A stretch of DNA of 64,000 bases, taken from NCBI RefSeq assembly GCF_016097415.1, contig NZ_JAEHGE010000001.1:87001-151000 (forward strand), read 5' to 3'. Shown piece after piece: positions 28,872-38,642 of the stretch (positions are counted from its first letter, which is position 1; every line of letters begins with the position of its first letter). The notes beneath the pieces are model-generated. The model made no database searches, had not been told where the DNA came from, and worked only from the letters and a program-made list of their open reading frames with translations. This DNA is from a sulfur-oxidizing endosymbiont of Gigantopelta aegis. GTDB taxonomy: Bacteria; Pseudomonadota; Gammaproteobacteria; GRL18. The position numbers and the translations under genes are program-made.

Positions 28872-30344
28872 ATGCCTAAAACCCACAGTATTAGACTAGC
28901 AATTATAAGCACTTTTTTTTCCATCACCCTCTGCTCATCCGTTAATGCCGATATAGTGAATATCCCCAACACATTTTCCAATGGTTCTGTTGCTGATGCA
29001 ATAGATGTTAATGATAATTTTACTGCTCTAGAAGATGAGGCCAATGCAAAAGACGCGCGACTAGCCCTTGTCGAACAGGGGAAATTTATTAGCACACATT
29101 TTTCTTTGTCAAACAATGATGACGGACTTTTTAATACAATTTTAGGTTATCAAGCAGGCTTTAGTATAAAAAAAGAGGCGACTCATAATGTTGCCGTTGG
29201 TCACTTGGCACTCTTTTCAAATACCACCGGCAAATATAATACGGCTAGTGGTAATAATGCCCTTTATTACAATACTAGTGGCTATAGAAATACTGCTACT
29301 GGTAACACTGCACTTAACTCTAACACCTCTGGTTTCACCAATACCGCCAATGGTAATAGCGCCCTATATTCTAATACCACAGGCTATAGTAATACTGCTA
29401 CTGGTAGCAATGCTCTTTTTTCAAATACCTCTGGCATAAGAAACACCGCCATGGGAGCAGCGACTCTTTCTTCAAATACGACTGGCGATTCAAATACTGC
29501 CATGGGCTATAATGCACTTGAAAATAGTACCACTGGAAGCAAAAATACAGCCACTGGCTTCTGGGCGCTTAATTCAAATACCACGGGGAGTGAAAACACT
29601 GCCACAGGTACTTTTGTTCTTGAACGTAATACCACTGGCAGCTCAAATACAGCCAATGGTTTTGGTGCGCTTAAGTATAATACCTCCGGTGAATCAAATA
29701 CTGCCATTGGCTACGATGCTCTTTCTGCCAATCAAATCGGGAGTTTCAATACGGCGAGTGGCGCAGGGGCTCTTAAAAAGAATAATACCGGTATATTCAA
29801 TACTGCCTTTGGCTACAATGCCCTGAGAAATAACACCTCAGGACAATACAATACTGCTATTGGTTATAATGCCGGTAACATACCAAACAACCTTTTTAAT
29901 TCCACTGCTATTGGTTATTATGCCAAGGTAAATAGTTCCAATACCATACGTCTAGGTAATACCAGTATAGCCACCATTGAAGGACAGGTGCCTTTCACTT
30001 CTACATCTGATCGACGCCTCAAAGAAGATATAACTACCACCTCTTTAGGATTAGCCTTTATTAATGACTTGAATCCTGTCCAATACCATCGAATTAACAA
30101 TCAAAACCCTGCTCTTGAAATGGGAATTATTGCTCAAGAACTTGATGCCGTACTTAAACATCATGATGCCAGTAATATGGGTATGATTCATCAGGTGAAC
30201 AATGGCATGATGTCAGTGAGATATAATGATTTATTAGCCCCCATAATTAAATCAGTGCAAGAATTAAGTGCTGAAAATAATGCCTTAAAAACTGAACTGT
30301 CAGAGCTTAAAGCATTAATACTCAGTCGTAACAAATACGAATAG
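28872..30344 (+). CDS. Secreted repeat protein with S74-type intramolecular chaperone domain
   Basis: 490 residues from ATG 28872, preceded by CGGAG. Signal peptide MPKTHSIRLAIISTFFSITL ending near SVNA. Residues about 100-340 hold roughly 13 tandem units of 17 residues, consensus NTAxGxxALxxNTTGxx, coded by 51-bp repeats. The C-terminus has SDRRLKEDI and LGLAFINDLNPVQYH, the start of a peptidase S74 chaperone domain that trimerises tail fibres and adhesins, and ends in a coiled coil (ELSAENNALKTELSELKALI). A trimeric, fibre-like surface or released protein is likely; the ligand is unknown. Confidence 0.85.
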   Translation: MPKTHSIRLAIISTFFSITLCSSVNADIVNIPNTFSNGSVADAIDVNDNFTALEDEANAKDARLALVEQGKFISTHFSLSNNDDGLFNTILGYQAGFSIKKEATHNVAVGHLALFSNTTGKYNTASGNNALYYNTSGYRNTATGNTALNSNTSGFTNTANGNSALYSNTTGYSNTATGSNALFSNTSGIRNTAMGAATLSSNTTGDSNTAMGYNALENSTTGSKNTATGFWALNSNTTGSENTATGTFVLERNTTGSSNTANGFGALKYNTSGESNTAIGYDALSANQIGSFNTASGAGALKKNNTGIFNTAFGYNALRNNTSGQYNTAIGYNAGNIPNNLFNSTAIGYYAKVNSSNTIRLGNTSIATIEGQVPFTSTSDRRLKEDITTTSLGLAFINDLNPVQYHRINNQNPALEMGIIAQELDAVLKHHDASNMGMIHQVNNGMMSVRYNDLLAPIIKSVQELSAENNALKTELSELKALILSRNKYE

Positions 30345-30384
30345 CAAAAAACAGTGATCAGGCATTGAATTTTTTTCCTGATAA

Positions 30385-31163
30385 ATGATATTGGGTCAGC
30401 AAGGGACGATAAATCGATACATAAAAAGACAAGTGCGTGATGTGCCATTTATGGGCTATCCCTGCTATCTGGAAATTGAGTTAGCTCAGGTTTGTATCAG
30501 TAAAAATGAACGCCGAATAGAGCAATGTGACTTTGTTGATAAAGGCTGTCGTTTTACTCAACGATTTTGTCATATGATCAGTGGTCTTTGTCGTCATATC
30601 AGCATTCAGGCTGTTTCCAGGCATCTCAATATACGTTGGGAAACCGTTAAGAATATTGACAAAGCTTATCTTGAAAAAACATTACCGGCATTAGAGCCCG
30701 AAAAATTAAAGGACTTAAAATATATCGGTGTTGATGAAGTGGCCAGAGCAAAAGGCCATGATTATATGACGGTTATTTATGATATGGTTGAAGGGCATTT
30801 AATCGGGGTAGAAACAGGTCGAACTTCAGATGTATTTACAAAGTTTTTAAAACGAATGCCGAAGGAAACCACTAAATCATAGAGGCAATCGCCATGGACA
30901 TGGGACTTGCCTATCAAAAATCAGTGAGATAAATATTGCCCAATGCAGATATTGTTTTTGATCGATTTCATGTCATGAAAAATTTCTCTAACGTGATAAA
31001 AAACCAACGCAGGATTGAATTTAGACGAGCTAGCAAGCCAGGAAAAGATTTACTCAAGGGATGCTATTACTTGCTACTAAAAAATGAAGACAAGCTCACT
31101 GAAAAACAATCTGAGCGATTGAATAACCTGTTATCAGAAAATCAGGCAAACCTCCATTCCTGA
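30385..31163 (+). pseudogene. ISL3-family transposase, truncated and frameshifted
   Basis: Fragments VRDVPFMGYPCYLEIELAQV, CRHISIQAVSRHLNIRWETV, YIGVDEVARAKGHDYMTVIY and NADIVFDRFHVMKNFSNVI are typical of ISL3 transposases. The frame is lost at ETTKS (about 30880), a nonsense codon (TAA for GAA) follows at about 30930, and both ends of the protein are missing. No IS termini visible. Confidence 0.85.
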
Positions 31164-31375
31164 TGAGCAGAGTATGTTCTATTTTGGGTAAACCCTCACT
31201 CATCAAAGCGGAGAAGAACCATTTTCGTTCCCTTTTTAACACTTCCTGATCATATTGAAAAAAAAATCTTATATTTAAAAATTCATAAATTATAACTTAA
31301 GTATAGGTTGACACTGCATAAGAATAAAGCTCGGACAGGCAAATTTGATACTGAGTCCAATATTAAGCGAATAAC

Positions 31376-31466
31376 GGTGTTTTTGTTGCCAATATTACTG
31401 TATAAGCATTTGCTTTATTACCCCAATAAGCGGATAATATGCCACAGTATTATTACGTAAAACACC
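31376..31466. repeat. 91-bp imperfect palindrome
   Basis: GGTGTTTT (31376-31383) pairs with AAAACACC (31459-31466) and TACTGT with ACAGTA further in. Lies in the 366-bp gap before the second SulP gene, which otherwise shows nothing recognisable. Confidence 0.5.
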
Positions 31467-31529
31467 CCTACCTGCATTAACAGCAGTTTATGCTGAACCT
31501 TGTTATTGACTATTTTTCAGGATCACTAA

Positions 31530-33257
31530 ATGAATTTAGAGAAAATTTTTCCTTTTCTTATTTGGTTTAAATTAATTACCAAAGAGTCACTTAAAGCTGA
31601 CTTATTAGCCGGTTTGACTGGTGCCGTCATCGTACTCCCACAAGGTGTTGCCTTTGCTACCATTGCAGGGCTACCACCGGAATACGGTCTTTATACGGCG
31701 ATGGTCACTCCCATCATCGCAGCACTCTTTGGTTCTTCTTTTCACTTAGTTTCCGGCCCGACGACAGCCATTTCAATCGTCGTATTTTCAGCCGTAAGTC
31801 ATCATGCGGTTCCTGGCACACCGGAATTTGTTTCTTTGGCATTAACACTGACCTTTTTAGCCGGTGTTTATCAGTTTGCCTTTGGTGTCGCACGTTTAGG
31901 CTCATTGGTTAACTTTGTTTCACATACGGTTGTGATTGGTTTTACCGCCGGTGCTGCAATCTTGATTGCCACCAGTCAGTTAAAACATATCACCGGTATT
32001 TTTGTGCCTAAAGGTGAAACCTTTATCCATACCTGGATGGAATTAATTAGCGGTATTGGAGACATTAACCCTTACTTGTTCCTCATCGCCATGGCGACTT
32101 TGGGTAGCGCACTACTGACCAAAATTTATACACCCAAGTTACCTAACTTATTAATCGGCATGGTCATCGGTAGTGTCATCGCACTCTTATTAAAAAATCA
32201 AACAGAGATTCAATTAGTCGGTGAAATTCCAGCGCATTTACCCCCACTATCTCATCCTGAATTCTCTTTTGAAACATTGAAATTATTAGCGCCTGAAGCC
32301 TTTGCTGTGGCATTACTTGGCTTGATCGAAGCCGTTTCCATTAGTCGTGCAGTCGCCACAAAATCCAACCAACGTATTGACTCCAATCAGGAATTTATTG
32401 GCCAGGGTTTATCAAATATGACTGGTAGTTTCTTCTCCAGTTATGCGGGTTCAGGTTCTTTTACCCGCTCTGGCATAAACTATGAATCTGGCGCTAAAAC
32501 ACCCTTATCTGCTATTTTAGCCGCTCTATTTCTGATGGTTATTGTGTTATTGATTGCCCCATTAACCGCCTATTTACCCATCGCAGCAATGGGTGGCGTG
32601 ATTTTATTAGTTGCCTATAACTTGATTGATATTAAGCAAATTAAACATACTTTCTCATTCAGTAAAACAGAATCAAGCATTCTATTAACCACCTTTTTTG
32701 CCACGCTCTTTCTGGAACTTGAATTTGCTATTTATTTAGGTGTATTACTGTCACTTATTCTATTTTTAGCAAAAACATCAACACCTCGTATTCCCACCTT
32801 ATCTTTTGACGAATCAGCGGGAAATTCAAAACGCAAATTAATTAATATTAATAAGAAGCCCGTTAAACAATGTCCTCAAATTAAGATTATTCGTATTGAT
32901 ATGTCCATTTACTTTGGTTCTATTAATCATATCCAGAACCGTATTGCCCATATCGTTGAAAATGAGCACATTTATCATATTCTGATTGTCGCCTCCGGTA
33001 TCAATTTCATCGACTTAGCCGGTGCAGAAGGCTTAATCTCTGAGAATAAAGCACTGAAAAAACATGGCGGCGGCTTATATTTCGTTGGCTTAAAATCAAC
33101 TGTCTATGAGTTCGCAGCTAAATCAGGCTTTATTAAACACATCGGCAATAGACACTTCCATGATTCAAAACCAGAGGCAATTTCTTATATCTATACCCTG
33201 CTAGATAAAGATGTTTGTTCTAAATGTAATATGCTTATCTTTGATGAGTGTCAATAA
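31530..33257 (+). CDS. SulP-family sulfate permease-type transporter with STAS domain
   Basis: 575 residues. Transmembrane domain with LLAGLTGAVIVLPQGVAFAT, AGLPPEYGLYTAMVTPIIAA and VSGPTTAISIVV, then a C-terminal STAS domain (from about 450; IIRIDMSIYFGSI, GINFIDLAGAEGL) and a cysteine-bearing tail (CSKCNMLIFDEC). The N-terminal motifs are those of ordinary SulP sulfate permeases, unlike the BicA-like one at 12.9 kb. Substrate is not shown by sequence. Followed by a bidirectional terminator. Confidence 0.88.
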   Translation: MNLEKIFPFLIWFKLITKESLKADLLAGLTGAVIVLPQGVAFATIAGLPPEYGLYTAMVTPIIAALFGSSFHLVSGPTTAISIVVFSAVSHHAVPGTPEFVSLALTLTFLAGVYQFAFGVARLGSLVNFVSHTVVIGFTAGAAILIATSQLKHITGIFVPKGETFIHTWMELISGIGDINPYLFLIAMATLGSALLTKIYTPKLPNLLIGMVIGSVIALLLKNQTEIQLVGEIPAHLPPLSHPEFSFETLKLLAPEAFAVALLGLIEAVSISRAVATKSNQRIDSNQEFIGQGLSNMTGSFFSSYAGSGSFTRSGINYESGAKTPLSAILAALFLMVIVLLIAPLTAYLPIAAMGGVILLVAYNLIDIKQIKHTFSFSKTESSILLTTFFATLFLELEFAIYLGVLLSLILFLAKTSTPRIPTLSFDESAGNSKRKLININKKPVKQCPQIKIIRIDMSIYFGSINHIQNRIAHIVENEHIYHILIVASGINFIDLAGAEGLISENKALKKHGGGLYFVGLKSTVYEFAAKSGFIKHIGNRHFHDSKPEAISYIYTLLDKDVCSKCNMLIFDECQ

Positions 33258-33299
33258 AGGCATTACTTTTTGCCGTTACACAAATTAAAGTAACACGCA

Positions 33300-33330
33300 T
33301 AAAAAAGCCTGATAAATATCAGGCTTTTTT
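33300..33330. terminator. Bidirectional intrinsic terminator
   Basis: AAAAAAGCCTGATA pairs with TATCAGGCTTTTTT, so both strands have a stem followed by T residues. Serves the converging SulP and CptA-like genes. Confidence 0.9.
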
Positions 33331-33358
33331 ATTTCTCTTAATTCTTTACTTATCGCTT

Positions 33359-35164
33359 TTAAGCATCATTGTTCGTTTCAAACAGAGTTTCCCCTAATAC
33401 TTTTTCCCTTTGTACCGCTTGTTTCTTTTTATGTAGCTTTTCAATATCAGAAAAAGGCTCAACCCGTAAATCTCTTAGGCTCTTAGGCCGACTGGGATCT
33501 CCTATCCAGATAGGATGCTGAGAAAACAATGGGCTGACCAGACTCCGTGACAGGTCATCCCCTTTAAACTTAATTCCCACTAAATCAGACCAGGTATAAA
33601 TAAAGTCAGAAGTACTATAAGCTCGATGCACAATTGAATCGATATTTTCAATAACATTTTCTTTCTGCCAGGCATCACTGCACCAGATAATAAAGGGCAC
33701 GGTATACATAGGGCTACTTGGGCTACCCTCGTTACGCCCTGCAAAGAGTTTTTCTGGATTATCATAAACTTCTTCACCATGATCAGAAAAATAGGTCAGC
33801 ATGCCCTTGTCATCATTTTCTTTTAAGGTTTTAATTAACTGGGCAACCACATAATCATTATAAAGAATCGCATTATCATACTCGTTGTATTCTTCAACTT
33901 GATCGCTATCAAGCCACTTGGGCACGTCATTTTTTCCCTCAAACGCTGCAAAATCATCAGGGTAACGGTAATGATACTTTCGATGCGTACCTAATAAGTG
34001 AATCACAATGAATTTTTTAGCTTCAGCACTTTTTAATATCTTTTCAAACGGCTTAATCACCACACCATCGTACTGAGAAGAATCCTGTGAACGATTATTG
34101 TTGAGGTAAACTTGTTCATCAGCTTGCCTAGAAAATGTTGTCAACATGGTATTGCGCTTTGTTTGCGTCTGCTGGTTAGTGATCCAATAGGTTTTATAAC
34201 CCGCTTGTTTCATCATATTGATCAGGGTTGGACGTTCCAAATACAGATCAGGATTTTTTTGATCCGCAAAGGTTAAAACCTGCTGTAAGGTCTCAATTGT
34301 ATAAGGTCTGGGTGAATAAACATTATCAAAGACCAATAATTCACCTTTCAATGCATCCAACATCGGCGTAGTTTTACGATTATAACCATACAGGCTCATT
34401 CGCTGGCGGTTGGTTGATTCACCAATCACTAAAACCAGGGTATTTTTATCGACGGCATTTCTTTCCCGTAAATTTTCCAAAGGCGCTAAATTTTCATTAG
34501 CCAATAAATTCTTTTCAATTGCTGCTAAGGTTTTCTTATACTTCATATACCCCATCACTAAATGCCAGGGTGCTGCAGGCTCCATACGGTTCATTTGTCC
34601 TGCTATTGCATAATCGACTGAGCTTTGCTTTATCACTAAGCGATTAAAACTCGGCCAAACGACAACAAAAGACAATGTTAGCACCAAAACAGTACGCATT
34701 TTTGCAGTGGTATAAAGTGCCTGGTTCGTTTTCCATAACACATAGGGGATCAAACTATAGATAATAAACGCAGGAACCATCCACCATTTAAAATAGGATT
34801 CTAAAAACTCTTTAGATTCTGAAAAATTAGATTCAAATATGATGTAAAGCACACTTTGAGAAAAATCCTGACCATATAAGGCTAAATAGCCCATGGTCAT
34901 CAACGATGTCCCCCACAAGACAAGACCAATTGCGCCAGAAATTAACTTAGTGTATTTAGGCAATAGCAAAATAGGAATAAGCCATAAAAAGCTCATATAA
35001 ATCGCCTGACGTAAGCCAACGCCACCGGCAACACCTGACGAAAAAATAATGATTTGATAGAGACCAGAAAAATAGAAAAAGAACAAATAATGGCGCCAGA
35101 AACTTCCCCAGGAAAATGCTTTTGTTGCGCTGGAACTTTCAGACGAATTGGAAATAGATGACAT
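33359..35164 (-). CDS. CptA/EptA-family phosphoethanolamine transferase
   Basis: Inner-membrane enzyme that adds phosphoethanolamine to lipopolysaccharide on the periplasmic side. About 601 residues: five hydrophobic helices in the first 180, then a sulfatase-fold periplasmic domain with the nucleophile motif VIGESTNRQRMSLYGYNRKT (Thr near 251) and FSDHGEEVYD metal ligands. Overall layout is closest to CptA-type core-heptose transferases. ATG 35164 preceded by AGAGGT is preferred over 35185. Transfer to lipid A rather than core cannot be excluded. Could affect resistance to cationic peptides. Confidence 0.88.
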   Translation of the reverse strand: MSSISNSSESSSATKAFSWGSFWRHYLFFFYFSGLYQIIIFSSGVAGGVGLRQAIYMSFLWLIPILLLPKYTKLISGAIGLVLWGTSLMTMGYLALYGQDFSQSVLYIIFESNFSESKEFLESYFKWWMVPAFIIYSLIPYVLWKTNQALYTTAKMRTVLVLTLSFVVVWPSFNRLVIKQSSVDYAIAGQMNRMEPAAPWHLVMGYMKYKKTLAAIEKNLLANENLAPLENLRERNAVDKNTLVLVIGESTNRQRMSLYGYNRKTTPMLDALKGELLVFDNVYSPRPYTIETLQQVLTFADQKNPDLYLERPTLINMMKQAGYKTYWITNQQTQTKRNTMLTTFSRQADEQVYLNNNRSQDSSQYDGVVIKPFEKILKSAEAKKFIVIHLLGTHRKYHYRYPDDFAAFEGKNDVPKWLDSDQVEEYNEYDNAILYNDYVVAQLIKTLKENDDKGMLTYFSDHGEEVYDNPEKLFAGRNEGSPSSPMYTVPFIIWCSDAWQKENVIENIDSIVHRAYSTSDFIYTWSDLVGIKFKGDDLSRSLVSPLFSQHPIWIGDPSRPKSLRDLRVEPFSDIEKLHKKKQAVQREKVLGETLFETNNDA

Positions 35165-35412
35165 GAATACCTCTATCATTAACAAGTTGGAATTTATATT
35201 TATTTGGTCAGACTTAAACCTATTCCATGGAATCTTAGCAAATGAATCTTAAGGTAGGCTTATGATAACAGAAATCAGATGATTTTACATAAGACTTCTA
35301 TTTACAGGGGGGCTTTTACAGAACAGGAGGATAGTGTTAAATTAATCCTACTTGGGGAACAATTAAATGTGTCCAAAAAAGGACATAACAATATTATAAT
35401 ATGGAGATACAC

Positions 35413-36489
35413 ATGAAGCTTACATTTCACCTGAATATTCTAATCCTTTTGCTTTTTCTATTTTTATTAAACCCTGCATGGGCTGATAAGAAATTAGCCA
35501 TAGATAAAGTTAAAGGGCCACTATCGGTTATGGTTCTAGGCTCTGGCGGGCCTGTTGCTACAGCCAAAGGTAGAGCCAGTGCCAGTTATATGATTTTTAC
35601 CGATGGCAAGCCTCGGGTATTAATGGATATTGGGGGAGGCGCTTATCAACGGCTAGCGGCCAGTGGTATGAATGTTAAAGATCTGGATATTATCTTACTC
35701 AGTCATTTACACATTGATCATACCGGCGACCTATCCGCAGCCATAAAAACCATCTATTTTCACAGTACCATGGCAGGTGTAGCACGCACATCACCCATTC
35801 ATATCTTTGGCCCTGAAGCCAATGGCATTCCATTTCCTAATACCCCTATTCCTCAATACCCAGATACCACAGAATACGCTCATTCTCATTATGACATTAA
35901 GGATGGTAGTGAACGTTATTTGAATATTTTTGCCAGTGCGATCAGCGGCAAACAAAGCCGATTCAAATACATGGCTCATGATTTATCATCACAAGTCAAT
36001 GGTGCTGTCATTGAAGAAATTCTTAATACCCCTGATGGTTTAATTATCCAATCAATTGCTGTCGATCATGGTCCCGTCCCTGCCGTGGCATTTCGAGTTG
36101 AATATAAAGGTCATAGCATCGTTTATTCTGGTGATACCGGTTCTAAAAACAGCAATATGATCACCATTTCGCAAAATGCTGATTTATTGATTTATGATAC
36201 AGCCATCACTGACACCCTCCCAGCCAACCCCGTATTTCATGTACTTCATACCAGCCCTAGCCGCATTGGTCAGGTTGCCGCTGCTGCTGGCGTTAAGAAA
36301 TTACTACTGTCTCACATTACACCCGTCGTTGAGCCACGGATTAAATTAGTTAAAAAAACCATTCGCCAACAGGGATATACTGGAAAAATAAAAGTAGCTA
36401 AAGACCTGAAGGTGTATAATTTGGCTGATAACGATGATGACGATGATCATGATGGCGACGATGAATCGAAGCAAGAAGATGATGATTAA
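35413..36489 (+). CDS. Secreted metallo-beta-lactamase-fold hydrolase
   Basis: 358 residues from ATG 35413 (GGAG upstream). Signal peptide MKLTFHLNILILLLFLFLLN-PAWA with cleavage after Ala24. Zinc motif H98-x-H100-x-D102-H103 in LLSHLHIDHTGD, then VDHGPVPAVAFRVEYKG, YSGDTG and LLLSHITP. The order resembles RNase Z/arylsulfatase (AtsA)-type MBL hydrolases rather than beta-lactamases. The last 20 residues are strongly acidic (DDDDDHDGDDESKQEDDD), perhaps metal binding. Substrate unknown. A terminator follows at once. Confidence 0.85.
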   Translation: MKLTFHLNILILLLFLFLLNPAWADKKLAIDKVKGPLSVMVLGSGGPVATAKGRASASYMIFTDGKPRVLMDIGGGAYQRLAASGMNVKDLDIILLSHLHIDHTGDLSAAIKTIYFHSTMAGVARTSPIHIFGPEANGIPFPNTPIPQYPDTTEYAHSHYDIKDGSERYLNIFASAISGKQSRFKYMAHDLSSQVNGAVIEEILNTPDGLIIQSIAVDHGPVPAVAFRVEYKGHSIVYSGDTGSKNSNMITISQNADLLIYDTAITDTLPANPVFHVLHTSPSRIGQVAAAAGVKKLLLSHITPVVEPRIKLVKKTIRQQGYTGKIKVAKDLKVYNLADNDDDDDHDGDDESKQEDDD

Positions 36490-36510
36490 GCACTAAATCA
36501 AGCAAGAGAA

Positions 36511-36540
36511 AATAAAAAAGGGCTAAAAAGCCCTTTTTTT
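36511..36540 (+). terminator. Intrinsic terminator after the MBL hydrolase
   Basis: AAAAAAGGGCT-AAAA-AGCCCTTTTTTT stem with T-tract, immediately after the gene. Confidence 0.9.
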
Positions 36541-36613
36541 ATCACAGAAATAAAGAGCATGATAAATATCATAAGCTCTGGCAAGCGGCAAGCAAAGCAC
36601 TAAAAATAAAACT

Positions 36614-37102
36614 ATGAACAAGCAACTATTACTACAACATATATTAGTCACGTTAGAAGAAGTGCATCAAGGTGCGCTAAACGCAGCCAAACGTGCCTAT
36701 GAGACTGCAACCGATAGCGAAAATGAGGCCGAAAACAAATATGACACCATGGGCTTAGAAGCATCCTATCTAGCCTATGGCCAATCACAGCGAGTTTTAG
36801 AGTGTGAAAACGATGTAGAACAATTTAAGCGACTACAGCAAAGCAATATGCAATTTTCTAATAATAGCCCCATCGCCATCGGTGCTTTGATTTTGCTTGA
36901 AGACGACCATTCCCTTCAAAAAAACATTTTTTTTAGCCCAGTTGCAGGAGGACTCAAAGTAATGTTTGGGCATCAGGAAATTACCCTTCTTACCCCGTCA
37001 TCCCCTCTTGGCAAAGCACTCTCAGGACAACACAGCGGAGATGAAATTGAAATTTTAATCGCTAGTGAGAAAAAATATTATGAGATTATTAATGTTCAGT
37101 AG
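36614..37102 (+). CDS. GreA/GreB-like protein
   Basis: 162 residues. The N-terminus is helical and acidic with ETATDSENEAENKYDTMGLE, resembling the coiled-coil tip of transcript cleavage factors; the C-terminal half is beta-rich and ends with the GreA-like SPLGKALSGQHSGDEIEI. These elements suggest a stand-alone relative of Gre factors acting on RNA polymerase. The coiled coil looks shorter than in GreA (about 158 residues, two long helices), so it may be a regulator rather than a cleavage factor. No operon partner. Confidence 0.6.
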   Translation: MNKQLLLQHILVTLEEVHQGALNAAKRAYETATDSENEAENKYDTMGLEASYLAYGQSQRVLECENDVEQFKRLQQSNMQFSNNSPIAIGALILLEDDHSLQKNIFFSPVAGGLKVMFGHQEITLLTPSSPLGKALSGQHSGDEIEILIASEKKYYEIINVQ

Positions 37103-37284
37103 CAGTTGACTGGAAACAAACTCGCCCACAAAATTTTCATTTTTAAAATCAACAAAACACTGTCAGGCATGAATTTTTTCATTTCCCGACCGAAATACTT
37201 TTACCAGGCACCCATCAATTTAAAAAAACAAGACAATGCCTCGTATTTTTGTTAATAATTATCAATTAACCGACCAGTTAAAAA

Positions 37285-37383
37285 CTATTTACTTTTCTTC
37301 GCCTTCTTTGCTGCTTTTTTTTCTTTTGGTGTCAGTGCTGATTTCTTTTTAGTTTCTTTATTACTCTTTTGTTCTCTACCCAT
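37285..37383 (-). CDS. Small lysine-rich protein (32 aa)
   Basis: MGREQKSNKETKKKSALTPK followed by further Lys/Ala residues; AGGAG lies 8 bp before the ATG. Small proteins of this composition occur in many proteobacteria, with no assigned role. The good ribosome site and typical sequence support a real gene. Confidence 0.7.
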   Translation of the reverse strand: MGREQKSNKETKKKSALTPKEKKAAKKAKKSK

Positions 37384-37707
37384 ATCGTTTACTCCTAAAA
37401 ATTAATTTAGATTATGATAACACATTTTTGGCCACCCTGTACCACCACCCTGTACACATACTTTCCTAAACCTCCCGTTAACACACAGTAGCGGTATTTT
37501 GGAACAAAAATTATATGGTACTGGCAATACCATAAAACATATGATAATTTTTAAAATCTACTCATTTGTTTATTTCTGATTGAATTGCGGGAACAATTTA
37601 ATCAAGTATTGCACTTGGGCAGATTTTTACGCAAAGCTTTTTTACCCCGCCCATAGGGCGCGGTTATTTAAGTTCTAATATAGGCCATTTGGAGCGAATT
37701 TTAGGCT
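37384..37707. other. Non-coding stretch
   Basis: No gene seen. Contains an ATGGTA/TACCAT hairpin near 37515 and a GC-rich stem CCGCCCATAGGGCGCGG near 37654; neither has a T-tract. Confidence 0.4.
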
Positions 37708-37962
37708 GTATTAATTTGTGTAGGAAATTATTTAAAATCGATTCTGCCGTTCCCGTCACGACTTAAACGTAACAGCCTATAATTACACCTCTTAGCAGAA
37801 CAATGCAGGTCTCCCCTTGTTCGTCATGCAGAGCAACCCATTTAATTAGCTACTTTTACTACCCATTCCACTGAAAAACATTTAATTTTTTGTAAATTCA
37901 CATTTCGAGAAGAATTTTTTTTACAATTTAGCTTTGATGTTGCTTTTTATTAAGTGGGTGGC
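37708..37962 (+). pseudogene. 3' remnant of a REP-associated transposase element
   Basis: From TATTAATTTGTGTAGGAAAT onwards this matches the last part of the intact element at 41538-42916, including the stop context CACGACTTAAACGTAACAGC, the long 3' tail and the terminal TGGGTGGC (37955-37962). The 5' three quarters are missing. Confidence 0.85.
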
Positions 37963-38015
37963 TATAAGACTAGCTATAAAGACTAAAGACAAAACTTTCC
38001 ATGAGCAAATTCTTA

Positions 38016-38311
38016 TTATATTCTGCTTTTCCAATTTTCGGGATCTCTTCTTGCGTGTAATACAGCCAATACAATCACTGCATCATTGTCAACCAAATAA
38101 TACACGCCAAAGGGGAAGCGCTTTAGGATGACTCGTCTTACATCTTGAAAGACTTTTTTGTAAATAATAGGGGATCTAGTAATTTTAGTTATGGCTTCAT
38201 CTGCACATAATTTGAAGTCAAATCCGAGGCCCTGTCTTTGCTCTGATACCAGTGAAAAGTATCTAGCAAAGCCTCCCGAGCTTCAGGGCGAATGATTAAC
38301 TCATAATCCAT
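38016..38311 (-). pseudogene. ParE/RelE-type toxin, frameshifted
   Basis: Starts MDYELIIRPEAREALLDTFH-WYQ, then continues one frame over with QRQGLGFDFKLCADEAI and FPFGVYYLVDNDAVIVLAVL-HARRDPENW, the standard ParE layout. A single missing G after the CAG codon (about 38243) would restore the frame. Follows the antitoxin by 2 bp. Either inactivated or a sequencing slip. Confidence 0.8.
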
Positions 38312-38313
38312 TA

Positions 38314-38535
38314 TTATATCATTTCGTTTTTAACTTCTTCCCATGACGAACCCTCGTCTGGTGACGCTTTGTAGGCAGAAAGTCTTGCTTCAAGTATTTT
38401 CTTTTGGGATTCAGTAACTTCCAATGTATTTTCATTATTGGCTACACTATCCCACAGCTCTTCAGCAAGTAAAATACGCTCAGATTGACTAAGCTCTTGA
38501 ATGTTAATTGTTTTTGCAATATTCATAATAAACAT
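38314..38535 (-). CDS. Addiction-module antitoxin (TIGR02574-like)
   Basis: 73 residues: LSQSERILLAEELWDSVANN, LTESQ-like TESQKKILEARLSAYKASP and the conserved DEGSSWEEVKNEMI tail. Partner of the ParE-type gene just downstream. An internal ATG at 38526 could be the real start. Normally such antitoxins repress their own promoter. Confidence 0.8.
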   Translation of the reverse strand: MFIMNIAKTINIQELSQSERILLAEELWDSVANNENTLEVTESQKKILEARLSAYKASPDEGSSWEEVKNEMI

Positions 38536-38583
38536 TTTAGTTGAAATTCTACTGTTTGTCGATAATGTAAGTGAAAGAATATA

Positions 38584-38640
38584 ACGCCAAAATCATCGGG
38601 GCGTCTTTTTGCCTCCGATGAATTTTCTGGTTGTGCCTAT
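38584..38640. repeat. TCATCGG hairpin repeat, copy 2
   Basis: AATCATCGGGGCG and CCTCCGATGAATT form a stem over a T-rich loop. Lies between two toxin-antitoxin loci; related copies at 16394-16440 and 39277-39320. Confidence 0.6.
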
Positions 38641-38642
38641 TT

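Noticed and set aside
29188-29826. Other-frame ORFs in the repeat protein gene
   Set aside because: They arise because each 51-bp repeat keeps the same alternative frames open; no start signal or homology.
29200-29900. Regular 51-bp repeats that could look like a CRISPR or satellite array
   Set aside because: They lie in one open frame coding 17-residue protein repeats, with no unique spacers between identical repeats.
35413-36489. Class B beta-lactamase (antibiotic resistance)
   Set aside because: The motif order and conserved residues fit RNase Z/AtsA-type hydrolases; the HxHxDH motif alone is not diagnostic of beta-lactamase.
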